DNA of 21,847 nucleotides from JAFARZ01 sp035651595 (GCA_035651595.1 DASRFJ010000369.1:1-21847), one strand, 5' to 3'; counted from the stretch's first letter, positions 7,514-15,879 are shown. Numbers and translations: made by a program. The notes: generated by a model not told the origin, from the sequence alone.

Positions 7514-7534
7514 TAGCGGCTAGCCGCGACCACC

Positions 7535-7584
7535 GTTTGCCTATTGCGGCAAACCGAGTACTATACTCAGTATGCTACTCAGTA
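7535..7584 (+). promoter_or_regulatory. Promoter and probable PadR operators
   Basis: A candidate promoter has -35 TTGCCT (7537-7542), a 16-bp spacer and -10 TACTAT (7559-7564). Overlapping the -35 is a perfect 7-bp inverted repeat, GTTTGCC-N6-GGCAAAC (7535-7554). Overlapping and following the -10 are two identical copies of TACTCAGTA (7564-7572 and 7576-7584), each itself a palindrome (TACT-C-AGTA), spaced 12 bp start to start. The PadR start codon is 10 bases later. Sites on the -10 and next to the start fit negative autoregulation by the PadR product. Which motif it binds is inferred. Confidence 0.55.
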
Positions 7585-7594
7585 AGGGCACGCG

Positions 7595-8221
7595 ATGAGC
7601 GTCCGGCACGCACTGCTCGCCCTGCTCAGCGAGGGTCCGAAGTACGGGCTTCAGCTCCGCGAGGAGTTCGAGGACAGGACCGGCGATGTGTGGCCGCTGA
7701 ACGTCGGCCAGGTCTACACCACGCTTCAGCGGCTGGAGCGCGACGACCTGATCGAGGCGGACAGCCAGGCCGGCACAGACCCCGACACGGGCACAAGCAC
7801 AGACGCAGACAAAGACGACAAGCAGAAGCGTTTCCGCATCACCCCGGCCGGCGAGGCCGAGCTTGCCCGCTGGCTGCGCACGCCGCCGGACATGTCGGCG
7901 CCGCCACGGGACGAGCTGGTGATGAAGATCCTGGTCGCGATGCGGGTGCCGGGTACCGAGGTGCGCGAGGTCATCCAGGCGCATCGCCGCTACCTGGTGG
8001 AGCTGATGCAGCAGTGGACGCGCATCAAGGACGACGAGGCCGAGCACGACCTGAGCCTGGCGCTCGTCGTGGACGCGGAACTGTTCCGGCTCGACGCGGT
8101 GATCCGCTGGCTGGACAGCGCGGACGGTCGCATCAAGAGAGCGGGCGGCACACCGCCGCCGACGCCGCCGAGCCCGGCCAACGTGCCGCGGCTCAGAAGG
8201 AGAATGGGGGTCACCCGATGA
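7595..8221 (+). CDS. PadR family transcriptional regulator
   Basis: 208 residues. The N-terminal winged helix (about 1-75) shows the PadR pattern: MSVRHALLALLSEGPKYGLQ, then NVGQVYTTLQRLERDDLIE. The wing is interrupted by a hydrophilic insertion at about 58-78 (AGTDPDTGTSTDADKDDK), after which KRFRITPAGEAELARWL resumes the fold. The rest is the C-terminal helical dimerisation domain (Vir_act_alpha_C type), and the tail near 186-200 is proline-rich. PadR proteins repress transporter or resistance genes and release DNA on binding a ligand. The gene's TGA overlaps the ATG of the ABC ATPase (ATGA), so it very probably controls its own transporter operon. A translation start at 7595 fits the family well. 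Confidence 0.9.
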   Translation: MSVRHALLALLSEGPKYGLQLREEFEDRTGDVWPLNVGQVYTTLQRLERDDLIEADSQAGTDPDTGTSTDADKDDKQKRFRITPAGEAELARWLRTPPDMSAPPRDELVMKILVAMRVPGTEVREVIQAHRRYLVELMQQWTRIKDDEAEHDLSLALVVDAELFRLDAVIRWLDSADGRIKRAGGTPPPTPPSPANVPRLRRRMGVTR

Positions 8222-8943
8222 GCGTGCTAGAGCTCCGGGACGTGTCCAAGGTGTATGGCCAGGGGGCCGCCGAAGTACACGCGCTGTACGAGATCAGCCT
8301 GGCGGTCGACGCCGGGACCATGGTGGCGGTGATGGGGCCGAGCGGCTCCGGCAAGTCGACACTGCTCACCATCGCCGGGACCCTGGAGGACCCGAGCACC
8401 GGGGAGGTGCGGATCGCCGGAACCACCGTCACACAGATGTCCCGGGTGCAGAAGGCGCAGTTGCGCCGCCGCACGATCGGCTACGTCTTCCAGGACTTCA
8501 ACCTGCTGCCCGGACTCACCGCGGCGGAGAACGTCGCGCTGCCGCTCGAGCTCGACGGCATGGCCGCGCGCCGCGCCCGGCAGGCCGGACTGGCGGCGCT
8601 GAACCGGCTCGGCCTGGCCGAGCGGGCCGGGCACTACCCAGACCAGATGTCCGGCGGTGAGCGGCAGCGGGTCGCGATCGCCCGGGCGGTGGTCGGCGAG
8701 CGCCAGCTGCTGCTGGCCGACGAGCCGAGCGGTGCGCTCGACTCGGTCAACGGCGAGGCCGTGATGCGCCTCATCCACGACGCGTGCAAGGGCGGCATGG
8801 CCGCCGTCGTGGTCACCCACGACGCGCAGCTCGCCTCCTGGGCCGACCGGGTGGTGTTCCTCAGGGACGGCCGGGTCACCGACCGGACCACCCCGGCGGC
8901 CGGCCCGGAGTCCCTGCTCGGTGACGGGGGACAGGTCCGATGA
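8218..8943 (+). CDS. MacB/LolD-type ABC exporter ATP-binding protein
   Basis: 241 residues from the ATG at 8218, preceded by AGAAGGAG. The Walker A GPSGSGKST is at 40-48, the Q-loop YVFQDFNLLPGLTAAENVALP near 87-107, and the signature MSGGERQRVAIARA from about 144. The Walker B LLADEPSGALDS includes Asp168, and the H-loop is VVVTHDAQLA. The 'FQ.FNLLP..TA.ENV.LPL' pattern is characteristic of the LolD/MacB/FtsE branch that works with FtsX-like permeases, which matches the next gene. It hydrolyses ATP on the cytoplasmic side to drive export or mechanical signalling. It overlaps both neighbours by 4 bp (ATGA), so the three genes form one coupled operon. All motifs are intact. Confidence 0.95.
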   Translation: MSVLELRDVSKVYGQGAAEVHALYEISLAVDAGTMVAVMGPSGSGKSTLLTIAGTLEDPSTGEVRIAGTTVTQMSRVQKAQLRRRTIGYVFQDFNLLPGLTAAENVALPLELDGMAARRARQAGLAALNRLGLAERAGHYPDQMSGGERQRVAIARAVVGERQLLLADEPSGALDSVNGEAVMRLIHDACKGGMAAVVVTHDAQLASWADRVVFLRDGRVTDRTTPAAGPESLLGDGGQVR

Positions 8944-11432
8944 CGACGATGACACAGCACCGGCAGGTCGTCGCCGGCCCGGACAACGGCGGCGTGCCGG
9001 CCCGGCGGGCCGTGATCCGGTGGGCGCTGCGGCTGTTCCGCCGCGAATGGCGGCAGCAGCTGCTCGTGCTCGGCATGCTCGTGGTCGCCGTGGCCGCCAC
9101 GATCTGGGGCGCGGGGGTGGCCACGAACACGCCGCCGCCGAGCACCGTGACGTTCGGCAACGCCGGCGCCGCGATCACCCTGCCCGGTAACGACCCGCAC
9201 CTGACCGCCGACATCGCCTCGATCAGCGGCAGGTACGGCCCGGTCCAGGTGATCGAGCATCAGGCGCTGAACACCGGGTCCGCGCAGAGCGTCGAGCTGC
9301 GCGCGCAGGACCCGGCGGCGAACTTCGGCAGACCGCTGCTCACCCTCGACCAGGGCCACTACCCGAGCGGTCCGGGACAGGCAGCGGTCACCAGCGGCGT
9401 CGCCGCCCTCTACAACCTGCACATCGGGAGCAGCTGGCAACAGAGCGGCCGCTCCTGGCAGGTCACCGGCATCGTCGAGAACCCGACCAACCTGCTCGAC
9501 GAGTTCGCGCTGGTCGCGCCCGGTCAGGTCACCCAGCCCACGCAGGTGACGATCCTGCTCAACGCTCCGGCCAAGTCCCAGGACGTCCTCCAGAACGGCC
9601 CGAACCAGAGTCCGGTCTTCGCCGGCCTGCCGTCCGCGGCTGGCTACTCGCTGAAGCGCGCCGGAGGCGGCGGCATCAGCCCCGCGACGATCGTGCTGGT
9701 AATCGCCGTGCTCGGGTTGGTGTTCATCGGCCTGGTCTCGGTGGCCGGGTTCACCGTCATGGCGCAGCGCCGGCTCCGCGCGCTCGGCATGCTCAGCGCG
9801 CTCGGCGCGACCGAGCAGAACGTCCGCCTGGTCATGCTGGCCAACGGCGTGGCGGTCGGCGTCGCCGGCGCGGTGGCCGGCGCGCTCGTGGGCTTCGGCG
9901 CGTGGATCGGCTACGTGCCGCGGCTGGAGTCGGCGACCGGGCACCGCGTCGATGCCACCAACCTGCCGTGGTGGGCCATCGCGGTCGCCGTGCTGCTCGC
10001 GATCGTGACCTCGCTGCTCGCGTCCCGGCGCCCCGCTCGCATCGTGTCCCGGATCCCGGTGGTGGCCGCGCTGTCCGGCCGGCCCGCCGAGCCGAGGGCG
10101 GCGTACAAGTCGGCGATACCCGGCGCGGTGTTCCTCGCCGTCGGCATCGTGAGCCTGTACTTCTCCGGCGGCTGGAGCGGCAACAGCGGCAGCGACTCGC
10201 TGTTCCTGCTGATCGGCCTCGTGGCGACGGTGATCGGCATCTTCCGGCTGGCGCCGCTGGCCGTCGCCGTGCTGTCCGCCGCGGCCGGCCCGCGCGTCCC
10301 GGTCTCGGCTCGCATCGCGCTGCGCGACCTGGTCCGCTACCGTGCCCGCTCGGGCGCCGCGCTGGCCGCGACCACCTTCGCGGTGTTCCTGGCAATGCTC
10401 ATCTGCATCGTCGCCAGCGTCCGGTTCTCCAACGTGCTCGACTACACCGGCGCGAACCTGACCAGTAACCAGCTCATCGTCTACACGCACGATCAGAGCC
10501 CGAACGCACCGGACTCGGCGAACCTGACCACCGCGCAGATCACCGCCCTGCAAGCCCGGGTGACGACGTACGCCAGGCAACTGCGCGCCACGTCGGTGCT
10601 GCCCCTCGAGGGCGTGAACGCGACACTCCAGCAGCAGGGCCGGGGGAACAACAACTTCTCCGGCGCGCTGTACGTCGCCACCCCGCGGCTGCTCGGCCAG
10701 TACGGGATCAGGAACGTGCCGGCCAGCGCCGACATTCTGTCCATGCGCCCCGGCTTCAGCCAAGAGCCGAACATGCAACTCATCTACGGCAACATGAGCC
10801 AGGCCGACGGCAACCCCAGCACCGCGAACAACCCGGGTATCACCCAGGAATCCGGCCTGCCGAGCGGCACGTCCGCGCCGAACACGGTGATCACCGAGCA
10901 CGCGGTTCAGCGCTACCACCTGACCGAGAACCTGGCGGGCTGGCTGATCACCACGCCGGACGCGCTCACGGCCAGTCAGATCAGCGCCGCGCGGCAGATC
11001 GCGAACGGGGCCGGGGTGAGCATGGAGTCCAAGTCCGGCGAGCTCGCGCTCGGGCAGATCAGCGACGGCGCGACCGCGCTTGGACTGGTGATCGCGCTCG
11101 GCGTGCTGGCCATGACGGTCGGCCTGGTGCGCAGTGAGACGTCCCGTGACCTGCGGACGCTCACCGCGACCGGGGCGAGCGGCGCGACCCGGCGGACGAT
11201 CACCGCCGCAACGGCCGGGGCGCTGGCGCTGCTCGGGGCCGTCCTCGGGGTGGCGGGCGCCGCCGTGGCCGGCATCGCCTGGGCGCACAGCAGCCTGACC
11301 GCGACGTTCGGTAACGTGCCGCCGCTCGACTACCTGCTGATCCTGGTGGGCCTGCCGGTGGTGTCGGTCGCGGGCGGCTGGCTGCTGGCCGGCCGCGAGC
11401 CGTCCGGCATCGCCCGCCAGCCCCTGGAGTGA
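8940..11432 (+). CDS. FtsX-like ABC transporter permease, two-domain
   Basis: 830 residues with about ten membrane spans: one at about 38-58; a group at 245-268, 290-320, 344-361, 395-412, 425-455 and 475-500; and a final group at 703-725, 750-785 and 795-815. Two extracytoplasmic domains lie between them (about 60-240 and 505-700). The helices carry the FtsX-domain pattern in both halves, for example MAQRRLRALGMLSALGATEQ and SETSRDLRTLTATGASGAT after the second helix of each unit. This is the usual duplicated permease of actinobacterial PadR-ATPase-permease operons, which export lipids, drugs or peptides. The substrate is unknown. Its 3' end is overlapped on the other strand by the unusually long end of the MreB-like reading frame. 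Confidence 0.92.
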   Translation: MTTMTQHRQVVAGPDNGGVPARRAVIRWALRLFRREWRQQLLVLGMLVVAVAATIWGAGVATNTPPPSTVTFGNAGAAITLPGNDPHLTADIASISGRYGPVQVIEHQALNTGSAQSVELRAQDPAANFGRPLLTLDQGHYPSGPGQAAVTSGVAALYNLHIGSSWQQSGRSWQVTGIVENPTNLLDEFALVAPGQVTQPTQVTILLNAPAKSQDVLQNGPNQSPVFAGLPSAAGYSLKRAGGGGISPATIVLVIAVLGLVFIGLVSVAGFTVMAQRRLRALGMLSALGATEQNVRLVMLANGVAVGVAGAVAGALVGFGAWIGYVPRLESATGHRVDATNLPWWAIAVAVLLAIVTSLLASRRPARIVSRIPVVAALSGRPAEPRAAYKSAIPGAVFLAVGIVSLYFSGGWSGNSGSDSLFLLIGLVATVIGIFRLAPLAVAVLSAAAGPRVPVSARIALRDLVRYRARSGAALAATTFAVFLAMLICIVASVRFSNVLDYTGANLTSNQLIVYTHDQSPNAPDSANLTTAQITALQARVTTYARQLRATSVLPLEGVNATLQQQGRGNNNFSGALYVATPRLLGQYGIRNVPASADILSMRPGFSQEPNMQLIYGNMSQADGNPSTANNPGITQESGLPSGTSAPNTVITEHAVQRYHLTENLAGWLITTPDALTASQISAARQIANGAGVSMESKSGELALGQISDGATALGLVIALGVLAMTVGLVRSETSRDLRTLTATGASGATRRTITAATAGALALLGAVLGVAGAAVAGIAWAHSSLTATFGNVPPLDYLLILVGLPVVSVAGGWLLAGREPSGIARQPLE

Positions 11433-12462
11433 ACCCAGCCCTCCGAATGAACCAGTGAGCTAAGCGCAGGCCGGGTCCTGAAGCCTTCTTACCGCGCTCC
11501 AGGATCTCGGCCGCGCCGCGCACCACGCAGCGCAGCGGGTCTTCCACCACGACCGCGCCGATGCCGGCCACCGCCTCGATCCGCTCGGGCAGCCCGGGCA
11601 GCAGCGCGCCGCCGCCGGCCACCCGGATCTTGCCGCGGACGACGTCCTCGGCCAGCCCGGGCGGGATCTCGGACAGGATCTGGAGCACCTGGTCCGCGAT
11701 CGCGCTGACGGTGGGCTCGAGCGCCCGCGCCACCAGGCCGCCGGGTACCCGCTCGGTCCGCGGTACCCTGGTCGCCGCGTCGATCCCCACCACCTCCGCC
11801 GCGCCGGCCCCGGTGCCGCCGACCCCGAGCGTCATCTTCAGGTCGCGCGCCGCGCGCTGGGACAAGATCAGCCCGAGTTCGCTGCGGCACGCCGCCAGGA
11901 TCGCGTCGTCCATCGTGTTCCCCGCCTTGCGCAGCGACACGGCCCGGGCGACCCGCCAGCCGGCCACGACGGCGACCTCGGTCGTCCCGCCGCCGATGTC
12001 GACGATGAACCCGCCGGCCCCGCTGGTCAGGTCGAAGCCGGCGCCGGCCGCCGCGGCGACCGGCTCGTCGATCAGCTTCACCGAATACCGCGGCCGCCGC
12101 ACGCTCAGCGCGGCGAGCACCGACCTGCGCTCGACCTCGGTGGCGCCGCCGGGCACGCACACCAGCGCGCGTGGCCGCAGCGGCCCGTTGTGCCGCCGCG
12201 CCTTCTTCAAGAACGCGTGCAGCATGGCCGCGGTCGCGTCCAGGTCGGCGATCACGCCGTCCCGCAACGGGTGGATGACGTCGATACCCTGCGGTTCCTT
12301 ATCCGCCAGGGTGTCCGCCGCCGAGCCGACGGCGGCTACCGTGCCCGCCGTCGTGTCGATGGCGATCGCCGACGGCTCTTCCAGCACGACTCCGCGCCCG
12401 GCCACCCAGACCAGCGTGTTCACCGTGCCAAGGTCGATGGCCACGCTTCCGCGCACGCGCAT
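11200..12462 (-). CDS. mreB: MreB/Mbl family actin-like protein with odd C-terminal run-on
   Basis: The ATG at 12462 is preceded by AGAGGTGAG and leads into the phosphate-1 motif VAIDLGTVNTLVWVAGRGVV. Earlier starts (12549) are not needed. The phosphate-2 motif is VDIGGGTTEVAVV, the connecting segment LIDEPVAAAAGAG, and the adenosine motif GKIRVAGGGALLPGL. MreB forms membrane filaments that guide cell-wall synthesis; in Streptomyces it serves mainly the spore wall. The actin fold finishes at GAAEILERG (about 11497, residue 322), the usual family length. The frame then continues about 98 residues without a stop, Arg/Pro/Ala-rich, and runs 233 bp into the opposite-strand permease gene. That tail is most simply antisense shadow after a lost stop or small frameshift. 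The 175 bp between its start and the S53 gene must hold two divergent promoters; I could not assign them firmly. Confidence 0.8.
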   Translation of the reverse strand: MRVRGSVAIDLGTVNTLVWVAGRGVVLEEPSAIAIDTTAGTVAAVGSAADTLADKEPQGIDVIHPLRDGVIADLDATAAMLHAFLKKARRHNGPLRPRALVCVPGGATEVERRSVLAALSVRRPRYSVKLIDEPVAAAAGAGFDLTSGAGGFIVDIGGGTTEVAVVAGWRVARAVSLRKAGNTMDDAILAACRSELGLILSQRAARDLKMTLGVGGTGAGAAEVVGIDAATRVPRTERVPGGLVARALEPTVSAIADQVLQILSEIPPGLAEDVVRGKIRVAGGGALLPGLPERIEAVAGIGAVVVEDPLRCVVRGAAEILERGKKASGPGLRLAHWFIRRAGFTPGAGGRCRTARGRPAASRPRPTPPAGPPGSAGSRAAARYRTSRSGCCAPRRCRPRRRPPPRGRPRAAPAPRPLRR

Positions 12463-12637
12463 TTGCTGCTCACCTCTGTATACGGGGGGTCCGTCCCCAA
12501 GTATGACGGCTGCGATCGTTCCGCGACGGGGCAGTCGCAAAGCGTTCACCAGTCGCAGCGCATTCCGCTGCGCGAGCCTCCCCGCGAATGTTATGTTCGC
12601 TTCGCCCTATATGCGAGATAAACGGGGGGTAGGGGCG

Positions 12638-14089
12638 TTGCGCAAGCACACGACCATTACGATCGCGGCGACTGCCTGTGCGCTGGCCATCGGCGGCACC
12701 GCCACCGCGGCGGTAACAGCGGCAGGGACGGCGGGCGGTACCGCCGTCGGCGCGGCGGCAGGGGCGGCAACGGCGACAGGGGCGGCAAAGGCGGCAAAGG
12801 CCCAACCGGACTTCCCGGCCGTCACGCACGCGGGTATGTACTACATCCGCCACGTTTCGCCGGACGATCCGCCGACCACGACGGAGTGCCAGGCGCTGTT
12901 CCAGATCAACTGCTACGACCCGGCGCAGGTCGAGCAGGCCTACAACCTGACCTCGCTGTACAACCGCGGCACCACCGGCAAGGGCCGCACGATCGCGCTG
13001 ATCGACGTGTTCGGCTCGCCGACCATCGACGCCGACCTGACCGAGTTCGACAACTTCCTCGGCATGCCGGCCCCGCAGCTCAAGGTCATCGCCCCGGTCG
13101 GCGGTGTTCCCGGGTACGACGACAACAACGCGGACATGGTCGGCTGGGCGGGGGAGACCACGCTGGACGTCGAGTACGCGCACGCGGCCGCGCCGGGCGC
13201 GAAGATCCTGCTGGTCGAGGTGCCGAACGAGGATCCGCAGAAGATCCTCGGCGCCGAGCAGGACGTGATCAACCATCACCTCGCGGACGTGATCAGCCAG
13301 AGCTTCGGCTGGACCGAGCAGGTGCTGCCACGCGGTTTCGCCGCCGCGATGCACAGCGTCTACAGCAACGCCGCCAAGCACCACATCACGGTGCTGGCCT
13401 CGGCCGGCGACACCGGCGCGGCGAACACCGCAATGGACGGCCAGAGTTACTACACCTACCCGACCGCGACCTGGCCGGCCACCGATCCGCTGGTCACCGC
13501 CGTCGGCGGCACCGCGCTCGACCTGGGTACCGCCGGCAACCGGGCCGGCCGCGACACGGTGTGGAACGACACGTACAACAAGGCGACGAACAACCTGGTG
13601 TTCGGCGAGGACGGACCGAACCCGCTCGCCACCGGCGGCGGCAAGTCCGTGGCCTTCAGGCGCCCGTCGTACCAGAACAGCGTCAAGAAGATCACCGGCA
13701 ACGCGCGCGGCATCCCGGACATCTCGATGAGCGGCGCGTGCTCCGCGGCGGTCAACGTGTACCAGAGCTTCGGCGGTGAACAGCCCGGCTGGTACGCGGT
13801 GTGCGGCACCAGCGAGTCCGCGCCGCTGTTCGCCGGCGTCGTCGCGCTCGCCGCGCAGCAAGCCGGCCACGATCTGGGCGCGATCAACCCGGCGCTCTAC
13901 AAGCTCGCCTCGGGGCATGCCAAAGGCATCATCACGGTGACCCAGGGCAATAACACAGTTTCGTTCAGCCAGAACAGCAAGAGCTACACGGTGCACGGCT
14001 ATTACGCCAGGAACGGATACAGCCTGGTGGCGGGCGTGGGCACGATCAATGCCCAGTACTTCGTGCCTGAGCTGGCAAAACTCGGCTGA
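12638..14089 (+). CDS. Secreted S53 (sedolisin) family peptidase, copy 1
   Basis: 483 residues from TTG 12638, chosen because a G-rich ribosome site precedes it and the resulting MRKHTTITIAATACALAIGG is a good signal peptide. The third copy begins the same way; an ATG at 12611 would add nine residues. After an Ala/Gly/Thr linker the catalytic domain begins near residue 92. Catalytic Glu173 and Asp177 lie in GETTLDVE, the oxyanion Asp258 in SAGDTGA, and the nucleophile Ser392 in CGTSESAPLFAG. Cys84/Cys92 and Cys368/Cys389 could form disulfides. It lacks the roughly 200-residue activation prodomain, and both expected calcium-binding Asp residues are replaced (TVTQGNN, GYSLVAG). Family members are acid-acting endopeptidases or tripeptidyl-peptidases working outside the cell. 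First of three tandem paralogues. Confidence 0.88.
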   Translation: MRKHTTITIAATACALAIGGTATAAVTAAGTAGGTAVGAAAGAATATGAAKAAKAQPDFPAVTHAGMYYIRHVSPDDPPTTTECQALFQINCYDPAQVEQAYNLTSLYNRGTTGKGRTIALIDVFGSPTIDADLTEFDNFLGMPAPQLKVIAPVGGVPGYDDNNADMVGWAGETTLDVEYAHAAAPGAKILLVEVPNEDPQKILGAEQDVINHHLADVISQSFGWTEQVLPRGFAAAMHSVYSNAAKHHITVLASAGDTGAANTAMDGQSYYTYPTATWPATDPLVTAVGGTALDLGTAGNRAGRDTVWNDTYNKATNNLVFGEDGPNPLATGGGKSVAFRRPSYQNSVKKITGNARGIPDISMSGACSAAVNVYQSFGGEQPGWYAVCGTSESAPLFAGVVALAAQQAGHDLGAINPALYKLASGHAKGIITVTQGNNTVSFSQNSKSYTVHGYYARNGYSLVAGVGTINAQYFVPELAKLG

Positions 14090-14209
14090 ATCGCGATACA
14101 ACAACCCCGAACATCCCAGTTGGGTAATTGTGCCCATTTGATCATGGTGAAGCTGTTATCGTCGCTATCGCCAAAAGGGGTGAATTACCACAAGACGGGG
14201 AGCGGGGTC

Positions 14210-15655
14210 ATGATCCGAAATATCGCTATTGCCGTGGGCGCGGCCAGCCTCATCGCTGGCAGCGCGATCGCGGTCGCCGGCACGGGGGTCGCCGGCACGG
14301 GGGTCGCCGGCACGGGGGTCACCGGCACGGGGGTCACCGGCACGGCAGCGACGAGCCAGGCCAGCGCGGCGACGACTTTCCGCGCCGAGCCGGACATCAT
14401 CCACGTCACGCGGGCACAGCCGGACGACCCGCCGACCTCGGCCGACTGCCAGCAGCAGTTCCACGTCGCGTGCTACGACCCGGCGCAGATCCAGCAGGCC
14501 TACAACGTCACGCCGCTGTACAACGCGGGCATCAACGGCAGTGGCCGGACGATCGCCGTCGTGGACGTGTTCGGGTCGCCCACGATCTCCGCTGACCTGA
14601 CCCAGTTCGACAGCGCGTTCAGCCTGCCGGACCCGCCCTCGCTGCGCGTCATCGCGCCGGCCGGGCACATCCCGAACTACAACAAGAACAACGCGGACAT
14701 GGTCGGCTGGGCGGGCGAGACCACGCTGGACGTCGAGTACGCGCACGCGCTCGCGCCCAACGCGAAGATCCTCGTCGTGGCGGTGCCGGAGTCCGGCTCG
14801 GGCGACTTCATCGCCCAGGTCTCACGCGCGGTCAACTACGTGGCCCAGCACCACCTCGCGGACGTGATCAGCGAGAGCTTCGGCGGCGCGGAGCAGAACG
14901 GGTCGATCAGCCGGTACCGCTACGCGTACCAGACCGCCCAGCGCAACCACATCACGGTCCTGGCCTCCACCGGTGACACCGGTGCGACCAACCCCGGCAG
15001 GGACAACACGACCTTCTACACGCACGCGACGACGAGCTGGCCGGCCACCGACCCGCTGGTCACCGCCGTGGGCGGCACCGACGTGCACCTGTTCGCGAGC
15101 GGCGTGCGCAGCTCCCGCGACACCGTGTGGAACGACACCTACAACGGCAACACGCAGCGGTTCATCTTCAACAACAACGGCCCGAACCCGCTGGGCACCG
15201 GCGGCGGCGCGTCCACGCTGTTCGGCCGCCCCTCGTACCAGAACAGCGTGCGCGGCACGGTCGGCAGCCACCGGGCCATTCCGGACATCTCGATGAGCGG
15301 TGCCTGCTCCGCCGCGGTGAACGTGTACCAGAGCTTCCCCGGCCAGGCGGCCGGCTACTACGCGGTGTGCGGCACCAGCGAGTCCGCTCCGCTGTTCGCC
15401 GGCATCGTCGCGCTCGCCGTGCAGAAGGCGGGCCACGACCTCGGCCTGATCAACCCGGCGCTGTACAAGCTGTCGGCCGAGCACGCACCCGGCATCGTCC
15501 GGGTCACGTCCGGGAACAACACGGTGTCGTTCCGGCAGCACGGGCACCGCTACACGGTCCGCGGCTTCCAGGCCCGTAACGGCTACAGCGAGGTGGCCGG
15601 TGTCGGCACGATCAATGCGCAGGCGTTTGTGCCGGAGCTCGCCAAACTGGCATAA
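14210..15655 (+). CDS. Secreted S53 (sedolisin) family peptidase, copy 2
   Basis: 481 residues from ATG 14210, which follows GACGGGGAGCGGGG and starts a signal peptide (MIRNIAIAVGAASLIAGSA). Right after the hydrophobic core come five Val-Ala/Thr-Gly-Thr-Gly repeats encoded by a 15-bp minisatellite (14273-14347). The catalytic residues are Glu170 and Asp174 (GETTLDVE), the oxyanion Asp256 (STGDTGA) and Ser390 (CGTSESAP). The conserved segment CYDPAQIQQAYNVTPLY marks the mature start, so there is no long prodomain. The calcium positions read RVTSGNN and GYSEVAG, with Arg and Ser in place of Asp. It is closest in sequence to copy 1 and lies 120 bp after it on the same strand; a strong hairpin follows. 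Probably a duplicate with a related extracellular role. Confidence 0.88.
   Translation: MIRNIAIAVGAASLIAGSAIAVAGTGVAGTGVAGTGVTGTGVTGTAATSQASAATTFRAEPDIIHVTRAQPDDPPTSADCQQQFHVACYDPAQIQQAYNVTPLYNAGINGSGRTIAVVDVFGSPTISADLTQFDSAFSLPDPPSLRVIAPAGHIPNYNKNNADMVGWAGETTLDVEYAHALAPNAKILVVAVPESGSGDFIAQVSRAVNYVAQHHLADVISESFGGAEQNGSISRYRYAYQTAQRNHITVLASTGDTGATNPGRDNTTFYTHATTSWPATDPLVTAVGGTDVHLFASGVRSSRDTVWNDTYNGNTQRFIFNNNGPNPLGTGGGASTLFGRPSYQNSVRGTVGSHRAIPDISMSGACSAAVNVYQSFPGQAAGYYAVCGTSESAPLFAGIVALAVQKAGHDLGLINPALYKLSAEHAPGIVRVTSGNNTVSFRQHGHRYTVRGFQARNGYSEVAGVGTINAQAFVPELAKLA
14273..14347 (+). repeat. Five-copy 15-bp minisatellite in S53 copy 2
   Basis: Tandem units of GTCGCCGGCACGGGG start at 14273, 14288 and 14303, with GTCACC variants at 14318 and 14333. 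In frame they encode VAGTG, VAGTG, VAGTG, VTGTG, VTGTA. The repeat lies at the end of the signal peptide/linker, so copy-number change by slippage would alter linker length without breaking the frame. Confidence 0.85.
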
Positions 15656-15665
15656 CGACAGAGGT

Positions 15666-15702
15666 ACGCCCTCTGGGCCCCCTGACCGGACCCAGAGGGC
15701 GT
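15666..15702 (+). terminator. Strong hairpin terminator after S53 copy 2
   Basis: ACGCCCTCTGGG (15666-15677) and CCCAGAGGGCGT (15691-15702) form a perfect 12-bp stem with a 13-base loop, 10 bases after the stop codon. No long T-run follows, which is common in GC-rich actinobacteria. It separates copy 2 from copy 3, so copy 3 probably has its own promoter (a CATAAT -10-like box is at 15830-15835). Confidence 0.65.
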
Positions 15703-15879
15703 CCTCACACCTAGGTACTTCCCCACGATTACCCCTTTCATCCCGGTTTGCGTGCGACGCTCGCGTGTGCTCGCCTGCGCCTCTCTAGTCACAGATATCC
15801 CAAAGGTGGCGCCGACCTTCGTTCGGCTCCATAATGAGCGGGAATAGTGGGCTTCAGTCTGATTCAGGGGGAGTGATCA

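Larger units (their letters stand above)
7145..7594. other. 450-bp intergenic region
   Basis: No intact gene was found here. It holds a 21-bp tandem repeat just after the upstream stop (7161-7202), a 76-bp nested inverted repeat (7284-7359), and a short open stretch from 7361 to a TAG at 7514-7516. That stretch reads like a protein tail (REDPEGLGLASVGTGRLADI then a 7-residue RAPVGSS-type repeat). It ends with the promoter and probable operators of the PadR operon (7535-7584). The protein-like tail has no convincing start and may be a gene remnant. Confidence 0.5.

Noticed and set aside
8634..11288. Very long minus-strand open frame (884 codons) opposite the ABC operon
   Set aside because: It is antisense to a clear ATPase and FtsX permease. 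Its translation is Arg/Gly/His/Asp-rich with no family motifs, as expected of the complement of GC-rich coding DNA.
11561..12637. Upstream extension of the S53 copy 1 reading frame
   Set aside because: This part is the complement of the MreB-like gene. A signal peptide and ribosome site place the true start at 12638 (or 12611).
12470..14137. Minus-strand open frame (555 codons) opposite S53 copy 1
   Set aside because: It covers a gene with an intact catalytic set on the other strand, and its composition is typical of an antisense shadow.
14273..14347. CRISPR-like array
   Set aside because: The 15-bp units are directly adjacent with no spacers and stay in frame inside a coding sequence.
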